Shown: positions 1-9,216, counted from the stretch's first letter. The stretch is DNA of 64,000 bases from Streptomyces viridochromogenes DSM 40736 (GCF_000158955.1 NZ_GG657757.1:2726116-2790115); one strand, 5' to 3'. A program made the numbers and translations. Notes: a model not told the origin generated them from the letters alone.

Positions 1-2546
1 ACGTGGTGACGGAGTTCGTGGACGGGCTGACGCTGGCCGAGGTGCTCTCGGGGCTCTCCTTCCGGATGTTCGCCCGCCTGGTGTGCCAGGGCCTGGCCGG
101 CCTCGAAGCCCTCCACGCCCACGGTCTGGTGCGCGGGGCGCGCGGGGCCGACGGCCTGTTGCTGCGGCCCGACGGCACCGTGATGATCAGCCGGGTCGCG
201 TTGGGTGAGGAGTCGCGGGGCAAGGACCCCGAGTCGGACATGGCCGAGTTCCGCTGGCTGCTCAAGCAGCTGGGCGCGGGCTTGTCCGTCCCCGCCGAAT
301 ACCGGAAGCTGCTCGACCTGGTCGAGGGGCGCAAGCTGCACGAGGCCGCCCGCTACGCCGCCGCACTGCCCGGGATGGCCCAGTGGTCGGCCCCGCTCCA
401 CATCACCATGCTCGGCCCCCTGCGCATCAGCGACGCCATGTTCCCCCGCGAGCTTCCCTCGCCGGAAGTCCAGGCCCTGCTGTGCATGCTGCTCCTGCGC
501 CACGGGCGGCGGGTGACCAGCGCCGAGCTGGCCCGGGGACTGTGGGAGGAACCCCCGGGGGAACGCCAGGCCGCCGCCCGCATCGAGGATCTGATTCCGG
601 AGCTGCGACGACTGCTGCCCCCCGGCGCCCTCGTCACCCTCCAGGACGCCTACGCCCTGCACGTCCCGGACGTCTACGTCGACGTGTTCCACTGCGAGGA
701 ACTCCTCGGCGCGACCATGCGCGGGCCCACCGAGCTCCGGCGCGCCCTCGACCTCTGGTACGGCGACCCCCTCGACGGCGTCCCGGGCCCCGCCGCCGCG
801 GCCACCCGGGACCGCCTGCGCGCCCTCAGGCTGGACCTCGAGACCACGCGGGACGGACCGGACCAGGGGTCGTCCGAGCAGGACACCGCCCCCACGATCC
901 ACTTCGAGGCCGACGACCTCACCGGCCGCCCCGAGGCTCGCATCACCCTCGAGTACGCGGTGCACGAGATGCTCTCCCGGGGCGCCCTCGCCGCCCACCG
1001 GTTCGACGTCCGGGTCCGCGACAACGGCTACGTCGTCCACACCGAGCCCGGCACCTACGTCCTCCCCGTGCTGGTCGCGGTCCTGCGCGGGCTCCCCGAA
1101 GTCCTCACCGGGCTGGTCGACCCGCCGCCCCTCACCGTGACGTTCTGGGACGGGCCGGCCCCGCCGCCCGAGGCCCCGCCCGTGCCCGCCGACATCCAGG
1201 TCCTCCTCTCCCCGGCCCTGTACGAGGAGTTCGCCGCCAGCTCGGCGGCCCAGGGCCCCCAGCGGTTCCAGCCCGTCTACGAGGGCGGTGCCGCGGACAC
1301 CCCGCCCGTCGCCTGGCACTGCCCGCTGTCCCCCGCCGCGGCCGCCCCCGAGCCCGAGGCACGCGACCTGGTGCGGGGCCCGTTCATCACGCGCGACCTG
1401 CGCCGGCTCGGCATACCGGCCCCGGGCCGCACGGCCGTCGTCCACACGCGGCCCGACGGACCGCTGACCCTCCTCAACCCCGCCCAGCCGCACGGCGACG
1501 GACCGCCCCGGCACGTGACGTACTACGAGGTGGACCTCACCACCCACCAGGCCCGCTACCTGGTCTCCCTGCCCGGCTCAGGCAAGGGTGTCTTCGCCGC
1601 GTCGGCCGAGCTGTCCTGGCACGTGGACGACCCGGTCGCCTTCGTGCGCGCCGAGGTGAGCCGGGTCTCCGAGCGGTTGCTCGACCATCTGGTGGAGGAG
1701 GCGGCCCGCATCACCCGCCGTCATCCGCTGCGCCGGGCGGGCGCCGCCCAGCGGGCGGTCAACGCCGGGCTGCGCCGGTGGCCGGTGCCGGGGCTGTCGG
1801 TGACGGCGTCGGTGCAGCTGGCCCCGGAGGGTGCGGCGCTGCCCGGGCCGCAGGGCGCGGCTCCGCCGGCGCCCTCGCCGGCCGGTCTTCTCGGTGACGC
1901 CGAGACCGTGCTGCTCGGCTTCGACGGGCCCATGGCCCGCCTGTTCTCGGCGAACGCCGCGCAGGAGGCGGTGCTCGACCTGCTCGGCCTCGTCGCCGAG
2001 CACCGCGGCCCGGACGCCGTGGCCGCCGGGTGGCGGGAGACGTTCACACATCCGCTGGACGTGCTGCGGGCCTTCGCACACGACCCGCTGGGGCCGGTGC
2101 TGCGCGAGCGTCTGGACGACCTCGAACTGCGGGCGGTGCCCCACGCCCCGGCGACGCACAACGCCGTGCCCCTGCTGCGCGCCCTGCACGCCCCCGGCCG
2201 CAGCGTGTGCGTGGTCACGGACGCCTGCGCCGACGCCGTGCACCGCTACCTGAGGCCCTACGGCACGCTCCCCCTGGCCGGTGTCCACGGCCGCGCCGAG
2301 GATCCCGAACTCCTCACCCCGCACCCGGACTGCCTGCTGCGTGCCCTGGACTCCTGCGCCGGGTCCGCCGCCACGGGCCTGGTCATCGGGTCCACGGTCG
2401 CCGAGCTGGCCGCCGCCCAGCGGGCCGGGCTGCGTTTCATCGGCCTCGCCCGCAACGCCACCACCGGCCGGCAACTCCGCGAGGCGGGCTGCGAAACCAC
2501 CGTCACCTCCCTGGCCCCCCTCCTGGAGGCCGCCCGCTCCCTCTAG
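1..2546 (+). CDS. Pseudokinase / winged-helix / degenerate HAD fusion protein (5' partial)
   Basis: The frame is open at the left edge, so the N-terminus is missing. About 847 residues are visible. Residues 1-110 resemble the C-lobe of a Ser/Thr protein kinase, but the catalytic loop reads HGLVRGARGADGLLL instead of HRDxKPxN and there is no DFG. Residues about 130-280 look like the AfsR/SARP N-terminal winged helix plus the start of a BTAD helical region. Residues about 500-590 (YYEVDLTTHQARYLV, AELSWHVDDPVAFVR) recall an SPFH-like fold. The C-terminal 210 residues have HAD topology, but motif I is GFDGP (nucleophile Asp replaced by Gly), motif III is TPHP (Lys lost) and motif IV is GSTVAE in place of GDSxxD. 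I infer a non-catalytic regulatory or scaffold protein. The domain calls rest on motif reading; the middle region is the least certain. Confidence 0.72.
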   Translation, partial: VVTEFVDGLTLAEVLSGLSFRMFARLVCQGLAGLEALHAHGLVRGARGADGLLLRPDGTVMISRVALGEESRGKDPESDMAEFRWLLKQLGAGLSVPAEYRKLLDLVEGRKLHEAARYAAALPGMAQWSAPLHITMLGPLRISDAMFPRELPSPEVQALLCMLLLRHGRRVTSAELARGLWEEPPGERQAAARIEDLIPELRRLLPPGALVTLQDAYALHVPDVYVDVFHCEELLGATMRGPTELRRALDLWYGDPLDGVPGPAAAATRDRLRALRLDLETTRDGPDQGSSEQDTAPTIHFEADDLTGRPEARITLEYAVHEMLSRGALAAHRFDVRVRDNGYVVHTEPGTYVLPVLVAVLRGLPEVLTGLVDPPPLTVTFWDGPAPPPEAPPVPADIQVLLSPALYEEFAASSAAQGPQRFQPVYEGGAADTPPVAWHCPLSPAAAAPEPEARDLVRGPFITRDLRRLGIPAPGRTAVVHTRPDGPLTLLNPAQPHGDGPPRHVTYYEVDLTTHQARYLVSLPGSGKGVFAASAELSWHVDDPVAFVRAEVSRVSERLLDHLVEEAARITRRHPLRRAGAAQRAVNAGLRRWPVPGLSVTASVQLAPEGAALPGPQGAAPPAPSPAGLLGDAETVLLGFDGPMARLFSANAAQEAVLDLLGLVAEHRGPDAVAAGWRETFTHPLDVLRAFAHDPLGPVLRERLDDLELRAVPHAPATHNAVPLLRALHAPGRSVCVVTDACADAVHRYLRPYGTLPLAGVHGRAEDPELLTPHPDCLLRALDSCAGSAATGLVIGSTVAELAAAQRAGLRFIGLARNATTGRQLREAGCETTVTSLAPLLEAARSL

Positions 2547-2636
2547 GGCGCTGTGTGATCAAACCCCCCGTTCGGCGGCGCCCCGCCCGGCCCCCCAGGA
2601 AAGGCGGCCCCGGCGCCTCCCGCGCACGATGCGAGG

Positions 2637-2700
2637 GAGGCCCGCCGCCCGGCGGCCCCACGTCTGCGAGGCCCGCCACCTGGCGGCCCCCCACGGTCTG
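2637..2700. repeat. Imperfect tandem duplication upstream of the mreB-like gene
   Basis: Two adjacent copies of about 31-33 bp, each beginning GAGGCCCGCC and containing GGCGGCCCC, lie just before the ribosome binding site of the next gene. No function is evident. Confidence 0.5.
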
Positions 2701-2720
2701 TGCTCTCGGGAGGACCTGCC

Positions 2721-3759
2721 ATGACCGCCAGTCTGGAGCAGTTGCGCCGCTGCCACTTCGCCGTCGACCTGGGAGCCGCCCGCACACGCGTCTTCGTCAA
2801 GGGCGCCGGGCTCGTCGTGGACCAGCCGTCCGCCGCCGCCGTGAACAGCCGCACCGGCGCGCTGATCGCGGTAGGCGAACTCGCGGAGAAGATGACGGGC
2901 CGCACACCCGACTACATCCGGGTGGTACGGCCGGTGAGCGGCGGCACCGTCGTCGACATCGAGATGGCGCAGCGCATGCTGCGTCACCTGCTCGGCGACA
3001 AGATGCGCCGCAGCCTGCGCCGCAAGCCGATCCTGCGGGCGGCGGCCTGCACCCCGCACGACGCCGACCCGCTGGCCCAGCGCGCCGCGATCGAGACGCT
3101 GGTCGGTCTCGGGGCCCGGCGGGTGGAGCTGGTGGACACGCTGATCGCCGCCGCCGTCGGCTGCGGGCTGCCCGTGGAGCAGCCCGAGGCCACGATGATC
3201 ATGGTGTGCGGGGCGGCCGCCACGCAGGTGGCCGTGCTGTCCCTCGGGTCCATCGTCACCGCCGAGCGCATCCCGGTGGGCGGCGAGGCCGTCGACCACG
3301 CGATCGTGCAGCACCTGCGCCACGAGCACGAGCTGATGCTGCCCAGCCAGTCGGTACGGCCGTTGCAGCTCGCCCTCTCGGGCAACGGCCTCACCCCGCA
3401 CGGTCCGGCCTCGACGGAGATCCACGGGCGGGACGTCGCCACCGGCCTGGCCCGCTCGGTCCAGGTCGACACCGCCGCCGTACGGGACGCGATCCAGACG
3501 CCGCTCACCGCGATCCTGGACGGCATCGGGCAAGGTGCTGCGGGACTGCCCGCCCGACCTGGTCGCCGACCTCGCCGACCGGGGGATCATGATGGTCGGC
3601 GGCAGCGCGCTGCTGCCGGGCCTCGACCAGATGCTGCGGCAGGCGACCGGCATGCCCGTGCACATCGCGGAGCGCCCGGACGTCTGCGCGGTGCAGGGCC
3701 TCGGCGCGATGCTGGAGGGGCGGATCGAACCGCTGGCGCTGGATCCGCTGGGGGCGTGA
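2721..3759 (+). pseudogene. MreB/Mbl-like actin-fold protein, one frameshift
   Basis: The start ATG at 2721 follows GGGAGGACC. The first 270 residues are an actin-fold rod-shape-determining protein: CHFAVDLGAARTRVFVKG (phosphate-1 loop), VVDQPSAAAV and the MIMVCGAAATQVAVLSLGS beta-hairpin. After DGIG at about 3528 the frame is lost. The missing C-terminus continues in the +1 frame as KVLRDCPPDLVADLADRG, then MMVGGSALLPGLDQMLRQAT (adenosine motif), ending at 3759. Removing one C near 3530 restores a 345-residue protein of normal family length. The flanking protein sequence is intact, so a sequencing error is at least as likely as true inactivation. In streptomycetes this family acts in spore-wall and envelope synthesis; this is probably a divergent Mbl-like paralogue rather than the mre-cluster mreB. 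Confidence 0.8.
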
Positions 3760-3796
3760 GCCGCCGGGGACAGGGGCCGCCGGGGGGGCGTGCCCC

Positions 3797-4751
3797 TCAG
3801 CGGTCGAACCAGCAGCGCACGGTCGTACCGCTGTCGGCCGTGTGCACCCGCACCAGGTCGGCGATCAGGTTGACCAGCAGCAGCCCGCGCCCGCCGCGCT
3901 GGTCGCGGGGTACGGGCCGGCGCCCGGCCAGCGGGTCCACGAGGCGCCCTTCGTCGCGCACCTCGCACACCACGTACCCGTCCTCGGTCCACACCCGCAG
4001 CACTCCGGTACCACCGCCGTGGATCACGCTGTTGGTGGTCAGTTCGGCCATGGCGAGGGCCAGGTCGTCGAGCTTGACGCCGGTGAGGCCGTGCCGTGAG
4101 CCCTCCCCGACGGCCACGTGCCGGGCCTGGGGGAGCGAGGCGGAGTCGAAGGCGAACGTCAGTGCGTCCGGCACGGGCGGCAGCGGCTGGTTGCAGCGGG
4201 CGACGATGTCGGCGGGCGCGTAGGCCTCGCTGTCCTCCGCGTGCCCGGAGCCGGAGCGGATGACCTTGGGGTGGGTGGCCCAGGCGTCGGCGAGGACGTG
4301 CTCGGGCAGCTGCCCGACGTCGTACGGGCACAGGATGGTCGCCGCGCTGCTCCGGAAGGACGCGTTGATGAGCGCCTCGTGCTGGACGCAGGCGGCGTAC
4401 TCGGTGTCGGAGCGCCCGGCCCAGACGGGCTCGCCGATGATCCGCACCCGGCTGCCGGGCGGCTGGGCGTCGGCGAAGGCGCGCAGCACGCCGGGGATGA
4501 TCCGGCCGGGGGTTGCGTCCGGCCTCGCACATGTCCAGGAGCCGCACGGCGTCGGCGGCGTCGCCCAGGGCCTCCCTGATCAGGGCCAGGTTCTTGCCGG
4601 GCACCGCGACCGCGACCGGGTCGCCGGCCGCCAGGGCCTCGCGCACGAAGGGGATGGTGCCGCCGAGGTACTCCTGCTCGTCCCGGTAGAAGAACGCGGG
4701 GTGGACGAAGGACTCCGAGGGCCCGAAGGGGTCGGTCACGGCAGTGGTCAT
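3797..4751 (-). pseudogene. MEDS-domain / histidine-kinase-like ATPase regulator, one frameshift
   Basis: The ATG at 4751 overlaps the stop of the upstream STAS gene (ATGA). The N-terminal half is a MEDS sensory domain (FVHPAFFYRDEQEYLGGTIP, then AVAVPGKNLALIREALG). The C-terminal 120 residues are a GHKL ATPase of the anti-sigma/RsbW type, with LAMAELTTNSVIHGGG (N box) and GGRGLLLVNLIADLV (G box). The N- and C-terminal parts are in different frames. The shift falls in a run of five G at about 4508-4512; with four G the protein reads MCEAGRNPGRIIPGVLRAF without a break. The expected length is about 317 residues. Known proteins of this type act as serine kinases or anti-sigma factors paired with STAS antagonists, which fits the overlapping neighbour. 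The homopolymer position makes a sequencing error the likely cause. Confidence 0.8.
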
Positions 4752-5104
4752 GACGTCGTCACCTCGATCCCCGCCTGGCCGGGCCACAAAAGGTCAAGCG
4801 TGCGCCGCAGGGCCGGCGGCGGCCGCCGTACCACGAAACGCCGGCCGTCCGTGAGCCGCCGGGCGGCGTCCGCGAGCGCACCCGCGCCGGCGACGTCGAC
4901 GAAGGTCACGTCGGACAGCTCCAGGTAGTACACGTCGTCATCCTCGCGAACGGCCTCTTCCAGTACACCTTCCCAGATCGCACGGGTCGTCAGGCCGACC
5001 TCACCGGCCGCCCGGACCCCGCTCCGCCCGGCCAGCGGGAACACTGCCAGACCCGGCACGGAACCACGGTGACCGGCGCCCGGCACCTGATACGGAGTGT
5101 TCAC
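4748..5104 (-). CDS. STAS-domain protein (anti-sigma factor antagonist-like)
   Basis: A 118-residue protein. The GTG at 5104 is chosen because the STAS fold starts soon after and earlier codons lie in low-complexity sequence. LELSDVTFVDVAGAGALADA is the STAS strand-helix that normally carries the regulatory serine before Asp; here the position reads FVDVAGAG, without an obvious phosphorylatable serine. RRLTDGRRFVVRRPPPALRR is the final strand and helix. The stop overlaps the start of the MEDS-ATPase gene, so the two are translationally coupled and probably form a partner-switching pair. Confidence 0.72.
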   Translation of the reverse strand: MNTPYQVPGAGHRGSVPGLAVFPLAGRSGVRAAGEVGLTTRAIWEGVLEEAVREDDDVYYLELSDVTFVDVAGAGALADAARRLTDGRRFVVRRPPPALRRTLDLLWPGQAGIEVTTS

Positions 5105-5288
5105 GCCCCTCTCCCCACGTTCTGGACCACAGCGCTCGTACCCACCCGGGGAGAGGTCATTCCCCACATCTGTGTGTAGTAAGCCGTACGGCGGGCAGGC
5201 GCACCTCACGGACGTCCACGGGGGCGAGTGACGTCGTGCAGATCCGGTGAGGACGAACACGACCGACGAGGACCGAGAAGGCGGTGAC

Positions 5289-5972
5289 ATGACCACTGCG
5301 GCATCACCACATCTCACAGGAAGGCTGAGTCCACTGGTCATCAGTGGTCGCGTGGACGCGGAACGCGCCGAGCTCACCCCGCGCGGTGAGCTCGTACACG
5401 GCTGCGCGGAAACTCTGGCCAGGACTCTGGCCGAGTTGCCGCACAGCATCACGCGGGTGGACCTGGACATGGGGGGCGTGCACTTCATGGACACGGCGGG
5501 TCTGCAGTTCCTGGACCTGCTGGGCGACTACGGCCGGCAGCGCTCGCTGACGGTCACGGCCACGAACTGGAACGGCCAGCCGCGACGCATCCTGGAGCTC
5601 GCGGGCCTGGACACCACGGACCCGCTCCACTCCGAGCCCGCCCCCGACGCCCCGGCTCCGGCCCTGGGCTCCTCCGTGGTCTCCCTGGAGCGCGCGGAGC
5701 GACTGCACGTCCTCCAGGAGGAGGTCGAGCAGCTCCGCCAGGCCATCGCCTCCCGCCCGGTCATCGACCAGGCCCGTGGGATCCTCATGGCCACCCACGG
5801 CTGCACCTCCGACGAGGCCTGGCACATCCTGCGCGAGACGTCCCAGCTCTCCAACACCAAGCTCCGCGAGGTGGCCGCCGCTGTGACGGCCAGCGCCGAG
5901 ACGAACGCCCCGCCCCCGCCCCCGGAGCTCCGCACAGCCCTCCAGCGGGCCATCGCCCGCCGCCGGGGCTGA
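5289..5972 (+). CDS. STAS-ANTAR domain regulator
   Basis: ATG 5289 has a purine-rich ribosome binding site (GAGAAGG); an in-frame ATG at 5247 is possible. Residues about 15-115 are a STAS domain (VDLDMGGVHFMDTAGLQFLD, where the usual Ser is replaced by Thr-Ala). Residues about 140-215 are an ANTAR RNA-binding helical domain: a coiled coil (LHVLQEEVEQLRQAIASR) leads into VIDQARGILMATHGCTSDEA and WHILRETSQLSNTKLREVA. ANTAR proteins are antiterminators that bind paired hairpins in nascent RNA. The gene is divergent from the STAS/MEDS pair. A STAS-ANTAR fusion suggests that partner switching gates RNA binding; that is inference. Confidence 0.85.
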   Translation: MTTAASPHLTGRLSPLVISGRVDAERAELTPRGELVHGCAETLARTLAELPHSITRVDLDMGGVHFMDTAGLQFLDLLGDYGRQRSLTVTATNWNGQPRRILELAGLDTTDPLHSEPAPDAPAPALGSSVVSLERAERLHVLQEEVEQLRQAIASRPVIDQARGILMATHGCTSDEAWHILRETSQLSNTKLREVAAAVTASAETNAPPPPPELRTALQRAIARRRG

Positions 5973-6117
5973 GTCCGGGGCGGCCCTGCTCCGGCCACTC
6001 CGACCGTGGCCGGGGCACCTGAAGGCACCGGCGTCCGGGGCACACCCGCGCACCCGTGCGCACCGTCCCACCCGCTCGCCGCACAACCTGGACCGAGCCG
6101 TCCTCGTTGGGAGTCGT

Positions 6118-7908
6118 GTGCCTCGCGCGAACACACGACCGGCAGACCGACGAGCGACCGCCGCAGGGGCGGTGATCGGCGACGATCCGGCGCTGCGGGC
6201 GGCCTACGGGCTGTGCCGGCGCCGGACCCGGGAGCAGGATCCGGCGGAGTACGCGCTGATCCAGCTGGTGCCCCCGGCGCTGCGTCCGGCCTGCTGGGCC
6301 CTGTGGGCGGCGGCCAACGCGCTCGACGACCTGGGCGATGACCGCACCGCGCCCGCGGCCGAACGCGCCGCCCGGGTCGAGGAGTGGATCACCGCGCTGC
6401 GCAGCGAGCTGCCCAGCGGCACGAGTCCGGACCCGATCCGCCACGCCCTGCTGGACACCACGGCCCGCTGGGGCCTGGACCTGTCCGAACTGGACGGCGC
6501 CATGACTCAGGTCCGGGACGACACCCGCGGCAGGCGCTTCGACGACTGGGCGGCGTGGCGCACCTGGGGCCGGGACAACCTGCTGCCCTGGTTCGGCCAG
6601 GTCCGCGCCCTCTTCGACCGGGCCGGTGTGCCCGTGGCCCTCCGCATGGACACCCGGGAGACCTACGAGGAGTTCCTCGACGGCGTCCGGCTCACCGACA
6701 TCCTCACCGACCTGTCCGCGGACCTCGCCCAGGGCGACCTCCTCCTGCCCGACGAGGCCGTGCGGCCCTTCCCGGGGGCTGCGCAGGACCTGGCCCACCG
6801 GCGTTGGAGCCCCGCCGTCGCCGCCCTGGTCACCGACCTGACCGGACTGGCCCGCCGGTGGGTGAGCCAGGACGGCCTCGGCCGCGGCATGCACCCCGGC
6901 CCGGCCACCGTCCTGGACACCATGGCCGCCCTGCTGCGCGCCCAGCTGGACGCCATCGGCCGCTGCGGTCCGGCCCTGCTCCGGCGCCGGCCCCGGCCCG
7001 CGCTCCCGGTCCGGGCCCGCATCCTCGCCCCCGCCCGGGTCCGCGCCGCCCTGGCCTGGAGCCTGACCCCGTTGACGGTGCCACCCGCCCGGCGCACCGG
7101 CCACGCCGTCCCTCCCACGACCGACCGCCCGGCCCTCACCACGGTGCTCCGTCCCCCACCGCCCCACCCCACCGGCCGGCGGCCCCCGTCGATCCCCCCG
7201 GGACGGCTCCCCACCCACGTCGCCGTGATCATGGACGGCAACGGCCGCTGGGCCCAGCGGCGCGGTCTGCCCCGGCACGAGGGCCACCGCGCAGGCGCCG
7301 CCGCCGTCCGCGAGGTGGTGCACGGCGCCCTGGACATCGGGCTGCGGCACCTGACGCTCTACACCTTCTCCACGGAGAACTGGAACCGCGGCGCGCAGGA
7401 GGTCGACGCCATCCTCGGCCTGCTGCGCAGCGAAGTGGCCGACGACCCGTTCGGCGAACTCGACGTCCGGCTGCGCTGGCACGGCCGCGCCCGCCGTCTG
7501 CCGTCCGACCTGGTGGAGCTCCTGCACCTGCGGGAGCGCACCACCCGTACCCGCACCGGCCTGACGCTGACGATGTGCATCGACTACGGCGGCCGTGACG
7601 AGCTCACCCGCACCGCCGCCGCCCTCGCCCGCCGGGTACGGGCCGGCCATCTGGATCCCGACCTCATCACCGAGGAGGACTTCGCCCGCCACCTGCCCCA
7701 CCCCGACATGCCGGACGTCGACCTGCTCTGGCGCACCGGCAACGAGCAGCGGACCTCCAACTTCCTGCCCTGGCACACGGCCTACGCGGAGCTGCACTTC
7801 ACCCCGGAGCTCTGGCCCGACGTCGACCGCCGTCACCTGTGGCAGGCCATCACCACGTACACCCACCGCCAGCGTCGCCACGGCACCGCGCCGGGAGACG
7901 GTCGGTGA
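6118..7908 (+). CDS. Squalene/phytoene-synthase-like domain fused to a cis-prenyltransferase
   Basis: A single 596-residue reading frame with two prenyl-diphosphate enzymes. GTG 6118 is preceded by TTGGGAG. Residues about 20-270 resemble the trans-isoprenyl head-to-head synthase family, with a first Asp-rich motif NALDDLGDD near residue 70 and a second, LTDILTDLSADLAQG, near residue 200. A Pro/Arg-rich linker (about 300-360) follows. Residues about 362-596 are a complete undecaprenyl-diphosphate-synthase-type domain with VAVIMDGNGRWAQRRG, LTLYTFSTENWNR and RTGNEQRTSNFLPWHTAYAE, which keep the catalytic Asp and the Arg-x-x-x-Glu-x-Arg-x-Ser-Asn signature. The parts normally act at different steps of isoprenoid metabolism. 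The product is unknown; neighbours give no clear pathway. Confidence 0.88.
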   Translation: MPRANTRPADRRATAAGAVIGDDPALRAAYGLCRRRTREQDPAEYALIQLVPPALRPACWALWAAANALDDLGDDRTAPAAERAARVEEWITALRSELPSGTSPDPIRHALLDTTARWGLDLSELDGAMTQVRDDTRGRRFDDWAAWRTWGRDNLLPWFGQVRALFDRAGVPVALRMDTRETYEEFLDGVRLTDILTDLSADLAQGDLLLPDEAVRPFPGAAQDLAHRRWSPAVAALVTDLTGLARRWVSQDGLGRGMHPGPATVLDTMAALLRAQLDAIGRCGPALLRRRPRPALPVRARILAPARVRAALAWSLTPLTVPPARRTGHAVPPTTDRPALTTVLRPPPPHPTGRRPPSIPPGRLPTHVAVIMDGNGRWAQRRGLPRHEGHRAGAAAVREVVHGALDIGLRHLTLYTFSTENWNRGAQEVDAILGLLRSEVADDPFGELDVRLRWHGRARRLPSDLVELLHLRERTTRTRTGLTLTMCIDYGGRDELTRTAAALARRVRAGHLDPDLITEEDFARHLPHPDMPDVDLLWRTGNEQRTSNFLPWHTAYAELHFTPELWPDVDRRHLWQAITTYTHRQRRHGTAPGDGR

Positions 7909-7948
7909 GTGTGCCCGGTGAAGAGGGCAGCGGACCGGGGATCGGGGA

Positions 7949-8644
7949 TCAGTGCCCTTGGCTCGCCGGGAAGTGCGCCGTGGCCAGGACGCTCCCGTCC
8001 GGGGCCACGAGACGGGCGCCGGTCACCGTCGCCGGATCGACCTCGGCCGGTGACCCCCAGGACCCGTAACCGCCCTTGAGCGGGAACGAACCCACCGGGA
8101 CCGTCGACCCGTCGGCGTGTACGAGCAGACACCGCGCCGGGCCCCGGTCGGCCCTTTCGAGGTCGACGGACATGTACACCCAGCCCCGGCCACCGGTCCC
8201 CTCTCCGGCAGTGTGAGCGAAGATGCGGCCCACCTCATGGCCGTCGGAGACCAGGGCCGCCTCCCGCAGGCGGCCGTCCGTGCGCTGCGCGGCCACCGGT
8301 GGCGTGCCCTCGATCGCCGTGCCGACCGCCCACCCGCCGAAACCGCAGGCCAGGGCCGTGGCGACAGCGGCCGCCGCCAGCCGCAGCCGGCGCCTGTGGG
8401 GCTTCGGCGCGGGTGTCGCGCCCAGGGCCCGTACGACCCGGCTCTCGAAACCGACCGGTGGATCGGCGCCCGGCAGCAGCGCGAGCAGACCGTCGCCGAC
8501 CGCCGTCAGCCGCTCGACGTGCTCCCGGCAGTCCTGGCAGCGGTCCAGGTGGGCGACCGCCTCGGCCCGCTCGCGGGCCGGCAGGACACCGAGCGCCAGT
8601 TCGGCGTCCAGTTCCCGCAGCCGCTCGCACTCCATGGCGCTCAC
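7949..8644 (-). CDS. ZAS-type anti-sigma factor (RskA-like)
   Basis: The GTG at 8644 overlaps the stop of the sigma gene (GTGA); ATG 8635 is an alternative start. The cytoplasmic N-terminus contains the zinc-binding anti-sigma signature H-x3-C-x2-C (HLDRCQDC). There is one membrane segment (LRLAAAAVATALACGFGGWA) at about residues 105-125, and an extracytoplasmic C-terminal domain of about 100 residues ending in LVAPDGSVLATAHFP, typical of anti-sigma-K/RskA C-terminal domains. It should bind and inhibit the co-encoded ECF sigma until an envelope signal releases it. Confidence 0.88.
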   Translation of the reverse strand: MSAMECERLRELDAELALGVLPARERAEAVAHLDRCQDCREHVERLTAVGDGLLALLPGADPPVGFESRVVRALGATPAPKPHRRRLRLAAAAVATALACGFGGWAVGTAIEGTPPVAAQRTDGRLREAALVSDGHEVGRIFAHTAGEGTGGRGWVYMSVDLERADRGPARCLLVHADGSTVPVGSFPLKGGYGSWGSPAEVDPATVTGARLVAPDGSVLATAHFPASQGH

Positions 8645-9216
8645 CGCTTCTCCTCCGCCTCGAGGAGGGCTCGTATCTTGAGCGTCCCGGTCCGGATCCG
8701 GGTCTTCGCCGTGCCCAGTGGAACGTCCTCGGCGTCCGCGACCTCCCGCGCCGTCATCCCGTAGATCCCGGCCATCACCAGGGCCCGCGCCTGTTCCCTC
8801 GGCAGCTCCGCCACCGCTCGCCGGACCCGCTCCGCGCTGTCGTCGGCGAGGGCCCGCCGCTCGGGCGTCTCGGTGACGATGCCGAGCAGCTCGTCCAGGT
8901 CCTCCGGGTCGGCCGGGCTCGCCCGCCGGGCCCGTACCGTGTCGATCGCGAGGTTGTGCGCGATGGCCGTCAGCCAGGACCGTACGGAGCCACGCCGGGA
9001 GTCGTACACCTGTGCGTGCCGCCAGGCCCGCTCGAACGTCTGCTGAGCGACGTCCTCGGCGAGTTGAGGGTCGCCGAGGACGGCGAGGGCCACGCCGAAC
9101 ACCGTGCGCTGGAAACGGCGCACGAACGCGACGGCGAGCTCGGGATCGCCCGTCGTCAGACCGGTGAGCAGTGCCTCGTCAGGCATCCGCCCGTGGGAAA
9201 GGCCCATGCGCCGCAC
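8641..9216 (-). CDS. ECF-family RNA polymerase sigma factor
   Basis: Region 2 (VAFVRRFQRTVFGVALAVLG, then DVAQQTFERAWRHAQVYD) and region 4 (ELPREQARALVMAGIYGMTA, then REVADAEDVPLGTAKTRIR) are both complete. The size (about 181-191 residues) is usual for ECF sigmas. ATG 9207 and 9186 are alternative starts. It is translationally coupled to the ZAS anti-sigma downstream, so the pair forms a SigK/RskA-like switch. A cupredoxin lipoprotein gene lies divergently 160 bp away and is a plausible regulon member. Confidence 0.9.
   Translation of the reverse strand: MRRMGLSHGRMPDEALLTGLTTGDPELAVAFVRRFQRTVFGVALAVLGDPQLAEDVAQQTFERAWRHAQVYDSRRGSVRSWLTAIAHNLAIDTVRARRASPADPEDLDELLGIVTETPERRALADDSAERVRRAVAELPREQARALVMAGIYGMTAREVADAEDVPLGTAKTRIRTGTLKIRALLEAEEKR

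Noticed and set aside
2559..4787. A long minus-strand frame spanning the mreB-like gene
   Set aside because: Only its first 80 residues (the MEDS N-terminus) are genuine; the remainder is antisense to the mreB-like gene and out of frame with the MEDS C-terminus.
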